DNA of 64,000 bases from Vicia villosa (lineage: Eukaryota; Streptophyta; Magnoliopsida; Fabales; Fabaceae). This document shows positions 1-11,932 of the stretch, piece by piece. Numbering within the stretch: position 1 is the stretch's first letter; every line of letters starts with the position of its first letter. Location: contig NC_081183.1 of assembly GCF_029867415.1 (NCBI RefSeq), positions 189,798,061 to 189,862,060 of the forward strand, given 5' to 3'. Under the pieces are notes generated by a model. It had not been told where the DNA came from. It saw nothing but the letters and a program-made list of their open reading frames with translations, and did not search any database. The translations under genes and the position numbers were made by a program.

Positions 1-1446
1 AGTGCTCAACCAATCGTTTTTCATCCCAAAAGTTTTTTTCTTATGAAAAAAAGATGATGTGAAACAAGGTTCACTTATTCAATTTTTTTATGCATGGAAG
101 GACGAGTTTTAGACAATAGGTCTAACAACCAACGATCTAAATACTCGGGATTGGAGGAGAAAATGGTGCTCAACCAACCTTTTTCACATCCAAATTTATT
201 ATGAAAAAAGGTTTTGAAAAAGAAATTGATGTGAGATAAGTGTTTTTGTTCGATTTGATTTGAAATTGATTTGCACAATAAGTTTGAATTATGTACAAGA
301 TCTTTTATTCACATGAAGACGTTACCGTACTCGGTAAAGTTGCAATTATTTACAAATTTAACCTAATAAGACTAACTAAAGTATATTTTTTTTTTGTATT
401 ATTGATTTTTTATATATTTTTTATTTAAATAAATTAAAGCATTTTTTATTCTTTTTTTTACTAATTTAATAAAGCAAACTAAAAAGGAGATATGTTTATA
501 CTTTTAATATTTGATTTTGCTAGGAAATAAATAAATAGATAAATGCTATAAATTCCTAACTTCATAATAAGAATTTTTTTAATCTCTAATTTGAATTTAT
601 CCAGAAAAACAAAGAGAAACAAAAACCAATTTTACATGTAAATAATTATAACACAAACATTACGTTGGTTCAATAACAAAAATAGTTGCAGCATACTGTA
701 CACACGAATCAACCCACATTTCCTTCTTATATTTATACTTCTTATAATATGACATAACAACACCTAAGTTTTTCTTGTTATTGAGTTTTGTAAATTTTCT
801 ACCCATCACACTTATTAAACCTATTATGAAATATTCTAGCATTTATAAAGAAACAAAATTAAACATTACCCATAAACACAACAAACATACACGCCATTTT
901 CAAAGAAAAACAGAGAGAAATAAACCTGGTGGTAGCAGCATAGTGACATGAACAATAGAATGACACAAACGGTGATAATAGCGACGTCGTGTTGCTGTAC
1001 GACGGACTTGGGATTGAAAAGTGTCACTGAAGAATTATGAGATACGAATACCGGAAGTGATTTTGGCCCGCCACAACGTCTTCTTCTTTTGTTCTGTTTT
1101 TTTTTACTCTACTGTGGTTTTGTGTTTGCTACTCACTGATTCACTTTATATATTCTTGTTAAGTTTTTGTGAATAATGTGATGTTGTGATGTTTTGGTTG
1201 AGGAAGATAATTGATGGGAGTTTGAATATTTGTTACTGTGGTGATGAATTTTTTTGTAAGATAAAAAAATTCAAATGTTGCTGGAAGTTGGTTTTTTAAA
1301 CCTCAAAATGAGAGAGGGATGTATGTGGTGATGCGTGGGAGGTTAGAGAGAATTTAGGAGTGGGGATTGACTGATAAATTTGTGGAGTTGAGGATTAACT
1401 GAGAAAATCATGGGTTGAGAAAGTCATGGAGTTGAAGAGTAGTGGT
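1..1446. other. Intergenic DNA, no supported gene
   Basis: AT-rich DNA. Two degenerate copies of a block of about 165 bp (starting with GTGCTCAACCAA, near 2 and 167) lie at the left edge. On the minus strand a TATATAAAG motif near 1150 is followed by a leader-like stretch and an open reading with a hydrophobic run (AIITVCVILLFMSLCC) near 930-1000. It has no upstream ATG and I recognise no family, so I do not call a gene. Confidence 0.4.
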
Positions 1447-1706
1447 TAGGGGTGGCAAAATGGATGGATTGGATGGATATGGATTGGATTGTTAATGGAT
1501 GGATCAAAACAATCCATTAATCCATTAACAATCCATTATAATTTTTTTAAAAAAATCCAATCCAATCCATCCATTAAGAATTAAATCCATCCAATCCATC
1601 CATTTAGATCTTTTTAGTGGATGGATATCCATCCATCCATAAAATTAAGCAAATATTTTTATTTTTATTTTAGATTCATTTATTTTATTTATATGTTACA
1701 AAAAGT

Positions 1707-1710
<4 letters not shown>

Positions 1711-1785
<75 letters not shown>
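1711..1785. repeat. (TA)n microsatellite
   Basis: About 75 bp of uninterrupted TA inside the hAT element. The YIYIYI reading frame it creates is not a gene. Confidence 0.98.
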
Positions 1786-1793
<8 letters not shown>

Positions 1794-1951
1794 TATTTTT
1801 TAATTAAAATTGATGTTGAACTTGCTGCAAATAGAAATTTTGTTCGATAAAGCCAAATTCAACTAAATTTTTTTCATGTTTTTATAGCTTATATGTCTTA
1901 AGCGTTCTTATTTTCGTCGGTGGTTATTTAAATATATTGAAATTTAAAATA

Positions 1952-2134
1952 GAGTTAAAAGGTAGTGCACTGACAATGTAAAACTATTTTACACTGTCAT
2001 CCAATAGGGAGTCATGAATGTGCCATGTCATTAAAGTTTTTTTTAAATAAAAGAATATTTTAATTGGATGCATGGTGGTGATTGGTTGACAGTGTAAAAA
2101 TATTTTACACTGTCAGTGCATGATCCCTTTTCTC
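1952..2134. mobile_element. Mutator-type MITE nested in the hAT element
   Basis: A 183-bp element with long imperfect inverted termini, starting GAGTTAAAAGG at the left and reading GAGAAAAGG on the opposite strand at the right. The ACACTGTCA/TGACAGTGT core is repeated in inverse orientation. It is flanked by an identical 9-bp duplication TTTAAAATA (1943-1951 and 2135-2143). Long TIRs with a 9-bp duplication are typical of Mutator-derived MITEs. It has no coding capacity. Confidence 0.85.
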
Positions 2135-2794
2135 TTTAAAATAATATGACTGAAAGCATGAGAATTAATTTAAAAGGAATGCAAAAAATTGGCTTACCGT
2201 TAATCTTAATATCTATATAGAAAGTACTGTAGCAAGTATTGTTTTGTTTCAATTGAATGCAATTTTTATAAAGAATATGTACGCAAAAAAAAAAAAGGAA
2301 ATGAATTATCTAAGTAATAAAATAGATTCAGTTTCTATAAAGAATATAGGAGTAATAAAGTAAATGGATCATTAAAATAGCGATGCTAGATTTTAATAGT
2401 TGAACTTATATGTGTGTCACTAGTTAAAATGCTAATAATTACATTTTGATATTGTACAAATTATATTTTAGATAAATTTCAACATTTTCCTGAGAAAAAA
2501 ATTCAACATTTTCTATTATATATTTTAAAATTATTTGATTTTGCTAATTATATATATAATTTAATTTGTTTTATTACAAAATAATTAAATAAATTTATAA
2601 TATGCAATAAGAATGATCCGATGGATTTTTATAATAAGTTGGATGGATTTGATCCATCCATATATACAAATGGATGGATTTGATCCAATCCATTAGCATA
2701 CTTTTCATTTAATGGATGGACCGGATGGATAATTTTGTGGATGGATTGGATGGATTTTTGTTTAATGGATTTTATTGCCACCCCTAGTAGTGGT

Positions 2795-3778
2795 ACGTGT
2801 GAGGGAAACTTTGGAGAGGATTGAATTGGTCTATCATTAATTTAAAGTTAATTAATTAAAAATTCCAACAAAATTTTAAATAATTAAAATAAAATTAAAC
2901 TGAAAATGCCGTTAATTATATTTAATCATCTTGGATATTTTGCTAGAAAAAACAAAAATAAAATGACTCAATATAAATAAAAAGCGGACGTAAATATGCT
3001 CGAAAAATTTAAATGACTGTATCAAAATGATCAGCGCAAAATATACTTTCGTAGAATAGACAGGGTTTGACCAAATTTTGCAGAAAAAATACCCGATTAA
3101 AAAGGCCTTGACAAGTAATAATGTAACCGCTAAAAGAGTCGAAAAAATAAAATGAGCACGCCAGGTTAAACTACGCGACCCGTAGAGTAATAAAACTGAC
3201 ATCGGCAAGCTCGATTTTGAAATTTTCCATCTGCTAATTTTACGTACATTTGAGAATTAATTCAACTGGTATGTCTATAGATCCAAAAAATTATTCTGGT
3301 CGACATTTTAGGCATTATGCGAGATGAAATGCATGCTATGATATCCTGGTAATGCGAATGTCTAGTGAATGCATTAATTTACTAATCGAGGGAAAATTGG
3401 GGTATGACACACACATTCCAACCTGATCAAGTGGTAGATTTTCATCATATGAGAGAGCACTTGAATGGTACTTGGATTCAGCCAACATGGGATTAAGTTC
3501 TCGGTGGCATGTTTGAGTTGCTACTGTTGACTTGTATCAAGCGCTGGCATGTTTGAGTTGCATAATTGGCTTCCATGAGCTACAAAGTAGAAGCACCATT
3601 GCATAATTCTCATTGATGTAAATATCGTGGTAAAAATAAGCTACACCACCATTTCCAATTGGGTATTGTTGTTTGTTGAAATTCAAAGTGGAAACTTCGA
3701 TCCCCTCTCAGTCTGTTTCTAATTCTTAGCACAAATTAGAAAATTCTTGAGTGGTTGATTGCAAATACAGATACAGAC
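2795..3778. other. Intergenic DNA with a possible LTR fragment
   Basis: No gene is recognised. Read on the minus strand, the stretch ending near 3408 begins TGTCATACCCCAATTTT, which resembles the 5' end of some legume Ty3/gypsy LTRs. The fragment may run to about 2890, but no second LTR or target duplication is visible. A 98-codon open frame at 2912-3208 (-) lies within it and looks like chance. From about 3690 the DNA resembles the 5' leader of the ARF fragment that follows. Confidence 0.4.
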
Positions 3779-3948
3779 ATGGGTCAAGCTTTTCCTAAGC
3801 TCTTTGACACCTTGTTTAGAAACTATAAGATACGGCGGGTATCAGCCAACTCTGAACTACTTTTTCTATGAAATCTGTTTGTTTTCTTGATTGCTTACTC
3901 ACTATATTGATCTGCTTCTGATTACAGGTTCTGATGGTTGGTCTTGAC
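3779..3948 (+). pseudogene. ARF-type small GTPase, 5' fragment (exon 1 and start of exon 2)
   Basis: From the ATG at 3779 the reading is MGQAFPKLFDTLFRN and so on for 20 codons, matching the N-terminus of plant ADP-ribosylation factors of the ARFB1 class, including the Gly-2 that is myristoylated. A GT...AG intron (3839-3927) follows. Exon 2 starts VLMVGLD, the strand that leads into the P-loop. At that point the Copia element (3949-12307) interrupts it. The reading resumes after the element at 12313 with NASKTF and a stop, so the P-loop glycine before Lys-Thr is replaced by Ser. ARF proteins control vesicle coat recruitment on Golgi and endosomal membranes. This copy is about 30 codons long and damaged, so it is a gene fragment rather than a working gene that was cut. 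Confidence 0.8.
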
Positions 3949-4136
3949 TGTTGAGAATCAAGTGTGAGGAAGAAGTCCCACATTGGTTAGAAAAGGGAAG
4001 AATTAACACTTTATAAGTGAGAGAACCCACACACCTATCACCTTAAGGTTTTAGGTGGAGATGTGGTGTGTCTCTCACAAAGTGTGTCCCAAGTAAGAAT
4101 GCTCCCTCGTTGACCCCCTCCGAATTGCCCCTAACA
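3949..4136 (+). repeat. 5' LTR of the chimeric Copia element
   Basis: 188 bp, starting TG and ending CA. It matches the 3' LTR with one visible change (CTCGTTGAC here, CTTGTTGAC there). Confidence 0.95.
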
Positions 4137-4138
4137 TC

Positions 4139-4151
4139 TGGTATCTAGAGC
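4139..4151 (+). promoter_or_regulatory. Primer-binding site
   Basis: TGGTATCTAGAGC lies two bases after the 5' LTR. It complements the 3' end of initiator tRNA-Met (usual form TGGTATCAGAGC) with one extra base. Confidence 0.75.
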
Positions 4152-4179
4152 TCCGGTTAATCGATTCAAGGCAAGAAGA

Positions 4180-5145
4180 ATGGCGATGGCAATGAATCAT
4201 CCGAATGGGCATTTTCCAGCAACACTACCAATTCCGAATGGGCATTTTCCAGCAACACTACCAATTCTGAAAGGAGATAACTATGAGATCTTTGGGATCT
4301 TGTAAAAGAAGGGGTAGAACCGCTTGCAGAAGGTGCGAAGGAGGAAGAAAAGGCTGCTTATAAAGAATTGAAGAAGAAATATTATAAAGCCCTCTTTATA
4401 ATCCATCAATGTCTGAGTCCAGATAATTTTGAAAAGGTTAGTGATATAGAATCTTCAAAAGAAGCTTGGGAGATTCTTGAAAAATCTTTTGGAGGTGCAG
4501 AAAAAGTGAAAGAGGTGAGGTTACAAACTCACAAGAGAACATATGAATTGCTTCAGATGGAAGATAGCGAAAGCATAACTGATTTCTTCACTAGGGTTAC
4601 GAAACTAGTGAATCAAATCAAGATATGTGGAGAAGTGTTAACAACAAAAGCTGTTGTTTCGAAGATATTGAGGTCTTTGGCCCCTAAGTTCGACCACATC
4701 GTGGTAGCCATAGAAGAGTCGAAAGACTTGTCAAATTTAACAAAAGAAGAGCTTCAAGGGACGCTTGAATCTCATGAACAAAGAATGGCTGAAAGAGCTG
4801 CAGGCAAGTCGAAGAGCGATGTGGCTTTGCAGGCTCAGTCAGCAAACGAAAAGAAAGGTAAAGGAAGCTGGACTGGAAATAAAGGTAGAGGTGGCTACAA
4901 CAATTCGACTAGTCGAAATCAGCAAGAAGGAAATTGGTCGAATTAGAGAAAACCCTCATATCAAGGCAACCAGAGAGGTGGTGCTGCAGGTAGAGGAAGA
5001 GGTGGTGGTCGAAAGCCTGACAAGAGTCACATTCAATGTTTCAACTGTCAGAAGTATGGTCACCATTCAACAGTTTGTCCAAAAAAGAATAAAAGTCAAG
5101 AAAGTGATGCAAAGCTTGCAAAACAAGAAGAAGAAGAGATGTTGC
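4180..5145 (+). pseudogene. Copia gag, broken
   Basis: Gag starts at the ATG at 4180. A 33-bp tandem duplication (NGHFPATLPI read twice) lies at 4200-4266. After DNYE a block of roughly 25 codons is missing and the frame shifts; it picks up again at DLVKEGVEPLAEG. The UBN2-type gag body follows to 4940. A TAG at 4944-4946 sits where tryptophan is expected. The same frame then gives a glycine/arginine-rich tract and the zinc knuckle CFNCQKYGHHSTVC near 5035. Gag normally forms the virus-like particle and the knuckle binds the RNA. This copy is not functional as read. Confidence 0.88.
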
Positions 5146-7915
5146 TGATGGTCACAACAAAAGATGAAGATAAATTCAAGGACCAATGGTACTTGGATTC
5201 AGGATGCTCATCACATATGTCTGGAAGGAAAGATTGGTTTGTCAACATAAAACCCTCAATAAAGAACATGGTGAAATTTGCAAATGACAATACTCTAGCA
5301 GCTGAAGGTATTGGTGATGTAATGATTACGAGGAAAGATGGAAAGAGGTCAGTAATTTCCAATATGTTGTACATACCAGGCATGAAGAGCAACTTACTCA
5401 GCATTGGGCAGTTGGTCGAAAAGAACTACAAGGTTTCGATCGAAGATAAGATGATGAGAGTTGTCGATGCAAATGGGAGGTTAATCTTGAAGGCTCCTAT
5501 GTCACAGAATAGAACCTTCAAGATCGAACTCAATGTGATGGAGCACGAGTGCCTTGCAACTGCAGCTAGCAGAGATGAATGGATATGGCACTATCGACTA
5601 GGCCATCTCAACTTCAATGACATCAGAGAGTTGAAAAGAAAGAATATGGTTTCAGGACTGCCAGAAATCGACATTCCAAACGAGGTATGTGAGGAATGTG
5701 TGCAGGCGAAGCAGCACAAGAATAGCTTCAACAAGGATGCAGGAAGTAAGTCGAAGGCTATTCTCGAAATCATATACTCTGATGTATGTGGTCCTATCCA
5801 GGTGGATTCGAATGGAGGTAACAAATACTTTGTTACATTCATAGATGATTTTAGTCGAAAACTATGGACTTACCTGATCAAGAAGAAAAGTGAAGTGATC
5901 GAGGTATTTGTCAAGTTCAAATCTATGGTCGAAAGACAAAGTGGTCGAAAGCTCAAGGTTTTGAGAACTGATGGTGGTGGAGAATATATGTCGAAAGACT
6001 TCGACATGTTATGTGAGAAAGAAGGGATTGTGCATGAGGTGGTGCCACCCTACACTCCACAGCAGAATGGAACTGTGGAAAGGAAGAATCGAACCATCAT
6101 GAATATGGTAAGAAGTATGTTAAAAGGCAAGCATTTACCTAAAGAATTTTGGGGAGAAGCAGTGTCGACTGCAACATACATTCTAAACAGATGTCCGACA
6201 AAGAAGCTAGAAGGAATAACTCCAAAAGAATGTTGGTCTGGTGTGAAGCCTAGCTTGAGCCATCTGAAGGTATTTGGATCTATAGCACACAGACATGTGC
6301 CAGATCAGTTGAGAAGAAAACTTGATGACAAGTCGAGTCAAATGATACTTATAGGATATCATTCGACTGGAGGATACAAGTTGTTCGACCCAGAGAACAA
6401 GCAAGTAGTGATCAGCAGGGACGTGATCATAGATGAGCTTAAAGAATGGGATTGGACTGAAAATGTCAAGAAGGATTCAGTGAGAATTCTTTCTGACGAA
6501 CCAGCTACTGAAGTCGAAAGAGAAGAAGTTCGACAAGAAGAAGTCAGAGGTGATGCAGGCTCAGGCAGACCTCAGAGAACAAGACACATGCCTGCAAGGT
6601 TGCAAGAATGTGTGATTACATCAGATGATGTAGTCAATAATGAAGGTGAGCTGGTACATTACGCTTTCTACGCAGATGTCGAACCTGTCAATGCAACTGA
6701 GGCATTGAAGGATTCAAAGTGGGTGAAAGCTATGAATGAATAATTGAAGTCCATCGAAGACAACAATACTTGGTCACTTGTCGAATTGCCTCAAGGCAAG
6801 AAGGCAATTGATGTGAAGTGGGTATACAAGGTGAAGTGTAATCCCAAAGGTGAAGTGACTCGGTACAAGGCAAGGCTTGTGGCAAAAGGATTTCTTCAGA
6901 AGGAAGGAATTGACTTCGATGAGGTCTTTGCACCTGTTGCCAGGATCGAAACGATCAGGTTGGTTGTTGGTCTGGGGAATATGAACAATTGGCACTTGTG
7001 TCAGATGGACGTTAAATGTGCATTCCTGAATGGACCCTTAGACGAAGAAGTCTATGTTGCACAACCAGTTGGGTTTGTGAAACATGGCGAAGATAGAAAA
7101 GTGTACAGGCTGCATAAAGCCCTGTATGGGCTGAAGCAAGCTCCAAGAGCTTGGAATAAGAAGATCGACAGTTTCCTAAGGGAGAAAGAATTTGTGAAGT
7201 GCACAACTGAACATGGGGTATATGTAAGAAGAAGCAAGAGTGAATTGCTTATACTATGTCTTTATGTCGATGACTTGTTGATAACAGGTAGCTGCAAGAA
7301 AGAAATCGAAGGCTTTAAAGGTGATCTCAGCAAGGAATTCGAAATGTCGGATTTGGGCGAAATTTCATACTTCCTTGGCATCGAATTCTACAAGAGTAGT
7401 AGAGGCTTGATGATGCATCAAAGAAGATATGCAAGTGAAATTCTCAAGAGATTTGAGATGGAAGAATGCAATTCGACTTCGACACCTGCTGAAACAAGAT
7501 TGCAACTGTCGAAGAACCCAGATGAAGAGGATGTCGACCCAACCCAATACAGAAGACTCATTGGGTCATTGAGATACCTTTGTCACACAAGGCCTGACTT
7601 AGCATACAGTGTAGGTATGATAAGTAGATTCATGCAGAAGCCAAAGGTATCGCACCTAGCAGCGGCGAAAAGGATACTGAGGTATCTGAAAGGAACTCTC
7701 GACTATGGCATTCTGTTTCCTGCAGCTGAAAAGGGAAAAGAATGCAAATTAATGGGTTACACCGACTCGAGTTGGTGTAGTGATGCTGAGGATCGAAAAT
7801 CCACAGCAGGATATGTGTTTATGCTAGGTGGTGCACCAGTTGCTTGGAGTTCGAGAAAGGAACCAGTAGTGGCACTATCATCGTGCGAAGCAGAGTACAT
7901 AGCTGCAGTGGCGGA
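5139..7915 (+). pseudogene. Copia pol: protease, integrase, reverse transcriptase, RNase H (5' part)
   Basis: The order is protease (WYLDSGCSSHM near 5190), GAG-pre-integrase with the HHCC zinc motif (CEECVQAKQHK), integrase core (SDVCGP, LRTDGGGEY, QQNGTVERKNRT), reverse transcriptase ([19 protein letters not shown] near 7265) and RNase H ([17 protein letters not shown]). This is the Copia order, with integrase before reverse transcriptase. A TAA at 6741-6743, where glutamate is expected, splits an otherwise single frame. A hAT insertion at 7916 breaks RNase H, which resumes at 11150. Catalytic residues are present, so decay is recent or mild. Confidence 0.93.
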
Positions 7916-10900
7916 TCCAGAACTTTTCTATGGTAGGGGCTTAAAAATAATGGATATATTTTGACTAAAGAAAAATATTTCAAATTGTTCCAAAATACAT
8001 AATATAACGACAAAAAAATTTAAAATACAAAAAAGCTTACAATTGTCCTCTACGAGTTTTCATATTTTGAAAATGTTCAATGATTTTTTCATTGTCCACT
8101 TCATCAAATATGTCACTCTCTATATATGTAACTAAACAATCATTCAACCACTCATCTCCCATGCGATTGCGTAAACCATTCTTCACAAAATTCATGGCAG
8201 AGAAAGATCTTTCAACAGTTGCAGTTGCCACAGGTAAAATCAAAGCTAACCTCAAACGTAAGAATATCATTGGATACACAATATGCTTTTTAGTTTTCAC
8301 CAACATTTCAGAAAGTTCAGTGATTCCATTTAACTTTGAAAATTTATCATCAGACCGAAGATCTATGATAAAAGTCTCAAGCTGACTATCAAGCACAATA
8401 AGCTCCACATGAGAAAATTCTGATGGATAAAACTTAGCCAAATGAATCAACTTCTCCTTATCAAATGCAAAAAATGAATCTCTTGGATTTAAGCTTGCTA
8501 CACAAAGAAGCAACTCAGTGTTCACCTCGTTAAATCTATTGTTAAGCTCTTGAAGTTGTCTATCAATCACTTCATAAAATAACTCAACTTGAAAACGATG
8601 TAGATTTGAAATTTTTTGAGCTTTACGCTTCGATCTTCCTTGTGTAATGAGTGCATCATCCATATTTGGAATGCTAATATTTTGTTTCTCATAAAATAAT
8701 GATACTTCATTTAGTAAAGTATGCCAACCATTATCTCTCATACCTTGTAACCTGCCTTTGCAAACTCTAACTAATGATATAGCATTTACAATATCTTGAT
8801 CACTTCTTTGCAATGCTTGAGATAAATCATTAGTAATTCCAAATATATTTTTCATCAAGTGCAAGTTAAAAATAAATTCAAAAGACTGTATACTTTTCAA
8901 TAAATGACAAGCTTCAATTTGTTGATCTGATGATGAGCCATTTTCCTCAACAAATTCGAGGACATCAATTACTGAAGTAAACAAAGAGATCAAGCTAAGT
9001 AATGTACCATAGTGTGAGCCCCATCTTGTATCTCCAGCACGTTTCAATGTAGCTTCTTGATTAAATCCAGAACCACTAGAAATTTCACCATTCAATAAAG
9101 CTTCTTGAAATTTAAGCATTTGACTTTCTCTAAGAATCTCTTGACGTTTACATGAACCTCCAACAATGTTAGATACATTGTTAACCAAACTAAAAAAACA
9201 ACCAACATCAACTTGCTTCTTGGCAACAGCAACAAGTGTTAATTGAAGTTGGTGAGCAAAACAATGAACATAGAATGCAGAACTATTTTCTTTCAAGATC
9301 AAACTTTTCAGTCCATTAAATTCACCTTGCATATTACTAGCCCCATCGTAACCTTGTCCACGCACTCTTGACAAACTTAAATTATGTGTTGCAAACAATG
9401 ACTCCAATGCTAATTTTAAAGATATAGCACTTGTATTTGCAACATGAGCAAGACCAAGAAACCGCTCAATGACACTTCCTTTTTATCAACATAACGCAAA
9501 ACAACAGACATTTGTTCCTTAGTTGATGTATCTCGAGATTCATCAATTAAAATGGAAAAGAAATCATCTCTAACACTATCAACAATAACTTTGGTGGTCT
9601 CACAAGCTGCAGCTGTCACAATGTCCTTTTGAATTGAAGGTGACATTAATTTAAGATTCCCACGAGCATTTTTTAGAATCATATCAAACTCTTTATCATG
9701 TATTGAAACTAAATGAATAAGCTCAAGAAAATTACCTTTATGTTTTGAATTAATTGACTCGTCGTGTCCACGAAATGCCAATCCTTGCTTCAATAGGTAT
9801 CGAATACAATCAATTACTGAAGTCAAATGAATCCTATATTCTCTTTTCATCAAGTCTGATTGTTTACTGATAGCAACTTCAATATGTTGTTTTTGATTCA
9901 TTAAGGCCTCGCAACTTCTCCAAGCTTGATTGTGAGCACTGTTAAAATTTCCAACATGTATATCTAACCTTTCCTTTTTCTTCCAATTTGAAAAACCGTC
10001 AATCGAAAAAGCATCACTACTTTTTTGTTCTCCAATATCAGATCTCATGAGATAACAACATAAACAAAATACAGCATCTTTTGAGACACTCTATTCTAAC
10101 CAATTTCCAAATTCTAAAAACAAATCAGGATTAAACTTCCTAAAAAGAGGTCCAATTTTTCTTTTTGGAAAATCATGATCTCTAGGCTGACAAGGTCTTT
10201 TTTGCAAATAAGCTCTTCGAATGTTATCTCGGTCATTTGGATGATAACATGAAATTTGTTTCCTCTCTCCTGGATCAGCTGGAAGATTGTTCAAATCAAC
10301 TTCTAAAAATCTCTTTTCCCCACCAATAATTGACCTTAAAGGTGTTGATAACTTTCTACTTTCAACATTTTCTTGAGACTCTGATGTAAATTTCCTTTTA
10401 AAATATCTCTCCATTTCTAGCACACTAAAAAAATATAGAAATTTATATCAAAAAGTGAAAAAGAACATACATTTATCTTAATTCAAATACTCTTTGTTGT
10501 TCTTATAATAAACACCTAATAAAAAAACTATTTCTATAATTTTACAATGTTATGTTAAACATAAATAAATGGCAAGAATAAATTTATTAAAGAAAAAACA
10601 TACCTCTATATATCAGTTGCAAATGACTCAATTAGACAAAGTCACAAAACTAAATTGGTGTTGAATTTGAACTCTTGAATGAAATAATGGAAAAGGAAGA
10701 AACAAAAAAAAAGTGTTATGTCAAAATGTGAGAGTAAACCGTGAGAATTGTGAGAGAGTGTGAATAAAGTTAAGAGAGAGAATGAGTGTAAATTGTAATT
10801 GAATTTGAAAAGTTAAAACAATTAAAAAAAATAGAAATAGTAAATGGTAATAATTAAGAAAAAGAATTTGAAGAGTTAAAATAGGATTGGGTAGTTACAA

Positions 10901-11141
10901 AGTACACGTTAATTGAATTTAAAAAATTAAAACAATTAAAAAAATAAAAATAATAAATGGTAATAATTAAGAGAAAGAATTTGAAGAGTTAAAGTAGGAT
11001 CTGGTAGTTACATAGTACACGTTAGTGAGTTTGTTGGAGTTATATGAGGGCTGAATAAATAATTAATACTAATTATTAAATGAAATTTTTTTCTTTGTGG
11101 GGTCATGAGCCCCCACTCTCATCAATGTGTATCCGCCCCTG
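7916..11141 (-). mobile_element. hAT transposon, 3226 bp, nearly autonomous
   Basis: The ends are CAGTGGCGGATCC and, read from the right, CAGGGGCGGATAC. The flanking 8-bp duplication is CATAGCTG (7908-7915) against TATAGCTG (11142-11149), one mismatch. Removing the element restores the RNase H reading of the host Copia, which proves the insertion. It encodes a transposase on the minus strand with a likely 5'-UTR intron (GTATGT donor near 10600, acceptor near 10435). A 540-bp element at 43627-44165 shares its termini and looks like a deletion derivative. Confidence 0.93.
8037..10423 (-). pseudogene. hAT transposase (TTF-type zinc finger / DUF4371 / dimerisation domain), two lesions
   Basis: Read on the minus strand from MLEMERYFKRK, about 795 codons. 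The N-terminal part (NLPADPGERKQISCYHPNDR) is a TTF-type zinc finger of the ZMYM1-like hAT group. The DUF4371 and RNase H-like core follows (ILIDESRDTSTKEQ, CFAHQLQLTLVAVA), and the C-terminus carries the hAT dimerisation motif (ATATVERSFSAMNFVKN). Two lesions break it: a TAG at 10091-10093 after FGNWLE, and a 1-bp deletion near 9475 after YVDKK, after which the reading continues in another frame. Everything else is open, so inactivation is recent. The enzyme would bind the element's ends and move it by cut and paste. Confidence 0.9.
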
Positions 11142-11472
11142 TATAGCTGCTTCTCTTTGTGCATGTCAAGCAACATGGATGGTGAACTTGGTCGAAGAGA
11201 TAACAGGTAAAGATCATGGAGCAATTACCATGAAGATTGACAGCATATCAGCTATCAATCTGGCGAAGAATCCGATAGCACATGGTCGAAGCAAGCACAT
11301 CGAAATGAGGTTCCATTATCTTCGAGAGCAGATAGCTAAAGGGAAGATGAATTTGGAACACTGCAGAACTGAGAATCAAATTGCAGATATCATGACGAAG
11401 GGAGTGCTGGTCGAAATATTCAGAAGACTAAGAGCTATGATGAATGTGGATAGCTTAGACACAATGAATTAG
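11142..11472 (+). pseudogene. Copia RNase H, C-terminal part
   Basis: This continues the pol reading cut at 7915: SLCACQATWMVNL, then DSISAINLAKNP, HGRSKHIEMRFHYLRE and the terminal ADIMTKG motif, ending with a stop at 11470-11472. It is the normal end of a Copia polyprotein and is directly followed by an LTR start at 11479. Confidence 0.9.
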
Positions 11473-11478
11473 GTGGTG

Positions 11479-11932
11479 TGTTAATTTGTAATTCCTTGTG
11501 TCGAGGCAGGTTGTTATTCGACACAAGGTGTGTCGAAGTGTGTAACAAGTTTGTTACACATAAGTTTGTTTTTAAATCTAGATAGATTTGATTTAGATTT
11601 AAAATAGATTAGATTTGATTTAGTTCCAAAATATGTATTTTGGGCTTTTATAGTTTTGGGCTTTGGCTTAGGAGAAGGCTAACCTAAATCTATAAATAGG
11701 GAGTAACCCTCATTATTTGTAATCAAGTCAATAACTTGTATTCACAGAAGTTGCAGTTGCAAGTGAATAACAGAATTTCCACAGTTTGTGGGCAGAGAGA
11801 AACTTTGCAGAAAATACTTTCTTCTTCTATTTAATTTCCGCAAACCCTAATCCTACTTTTGTTCTTATTTTTCTTCATTGTCATCTTTAACGATAAGGAA
11901 TTACTCAAAGGTTTGAGTGTCTAATTCCAACA
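11479..11932 (+). repeat. Internal LTR of a second Copia family
   Basis: 454 bp from TGTTAATTTG to CTAATTCCAACA. It has a TATA box (TATAAATAGG, 11691-11700) and is followed at 11935 by TGGTATCATGAGCC, a primer-site sequence. It sits where the 3' LTR of the gag-pol region should be, but differs from the outer 188-bp LTRs. No copy of it lies at the 5' end. The element is therefore a recombinant of two families. Confidence 0.75.

Larger units (their letters stand above)
1447..2786. mobile_element. Non-autonomous hAT-type DNA transposon, 1340 bp
   Basis: The ends are perfect inverted repeats, TAGGGGTGGCAA at the left and its complement at the right. They are flanked by an identical 8-bp target duplication, GTAGTGGT (1439-1446 and 2787-2794). 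Short TIRs starting TAGGG and 8-bp duplications are hallmarks of the hAT superfamily. The sub-terminal regions are packed with GGATGGAT/ATCCATCC direct and inverted repeats, where hAT transposases usually bind. No transposase is encoded, so it would need one in trans. A (TA)n tract and a Mutator-type MITE lie inside. A 552-bp element at 42552-43103 has the same TIR. Confidence 0.93.

Noticed and set aside
660..1080. Possible minus-strand gene with a hydrophobic segment and TATA-like motif
   Set aside because: No start codon fits the hydrophobic frame, and the downstream 60-codon frame is not joined to it by a convincing splice.
1621..1803. Open frame with a YIYIYI tail
   Set aside because: It is made by the (TA)n tract inside a hAT element and has no upstream gene features.
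2912..3208. 98-codon hydrophobic frame on the minus strand
   Set aside because: It lies in an LTR-like fragment and resembles no membrane protein family.
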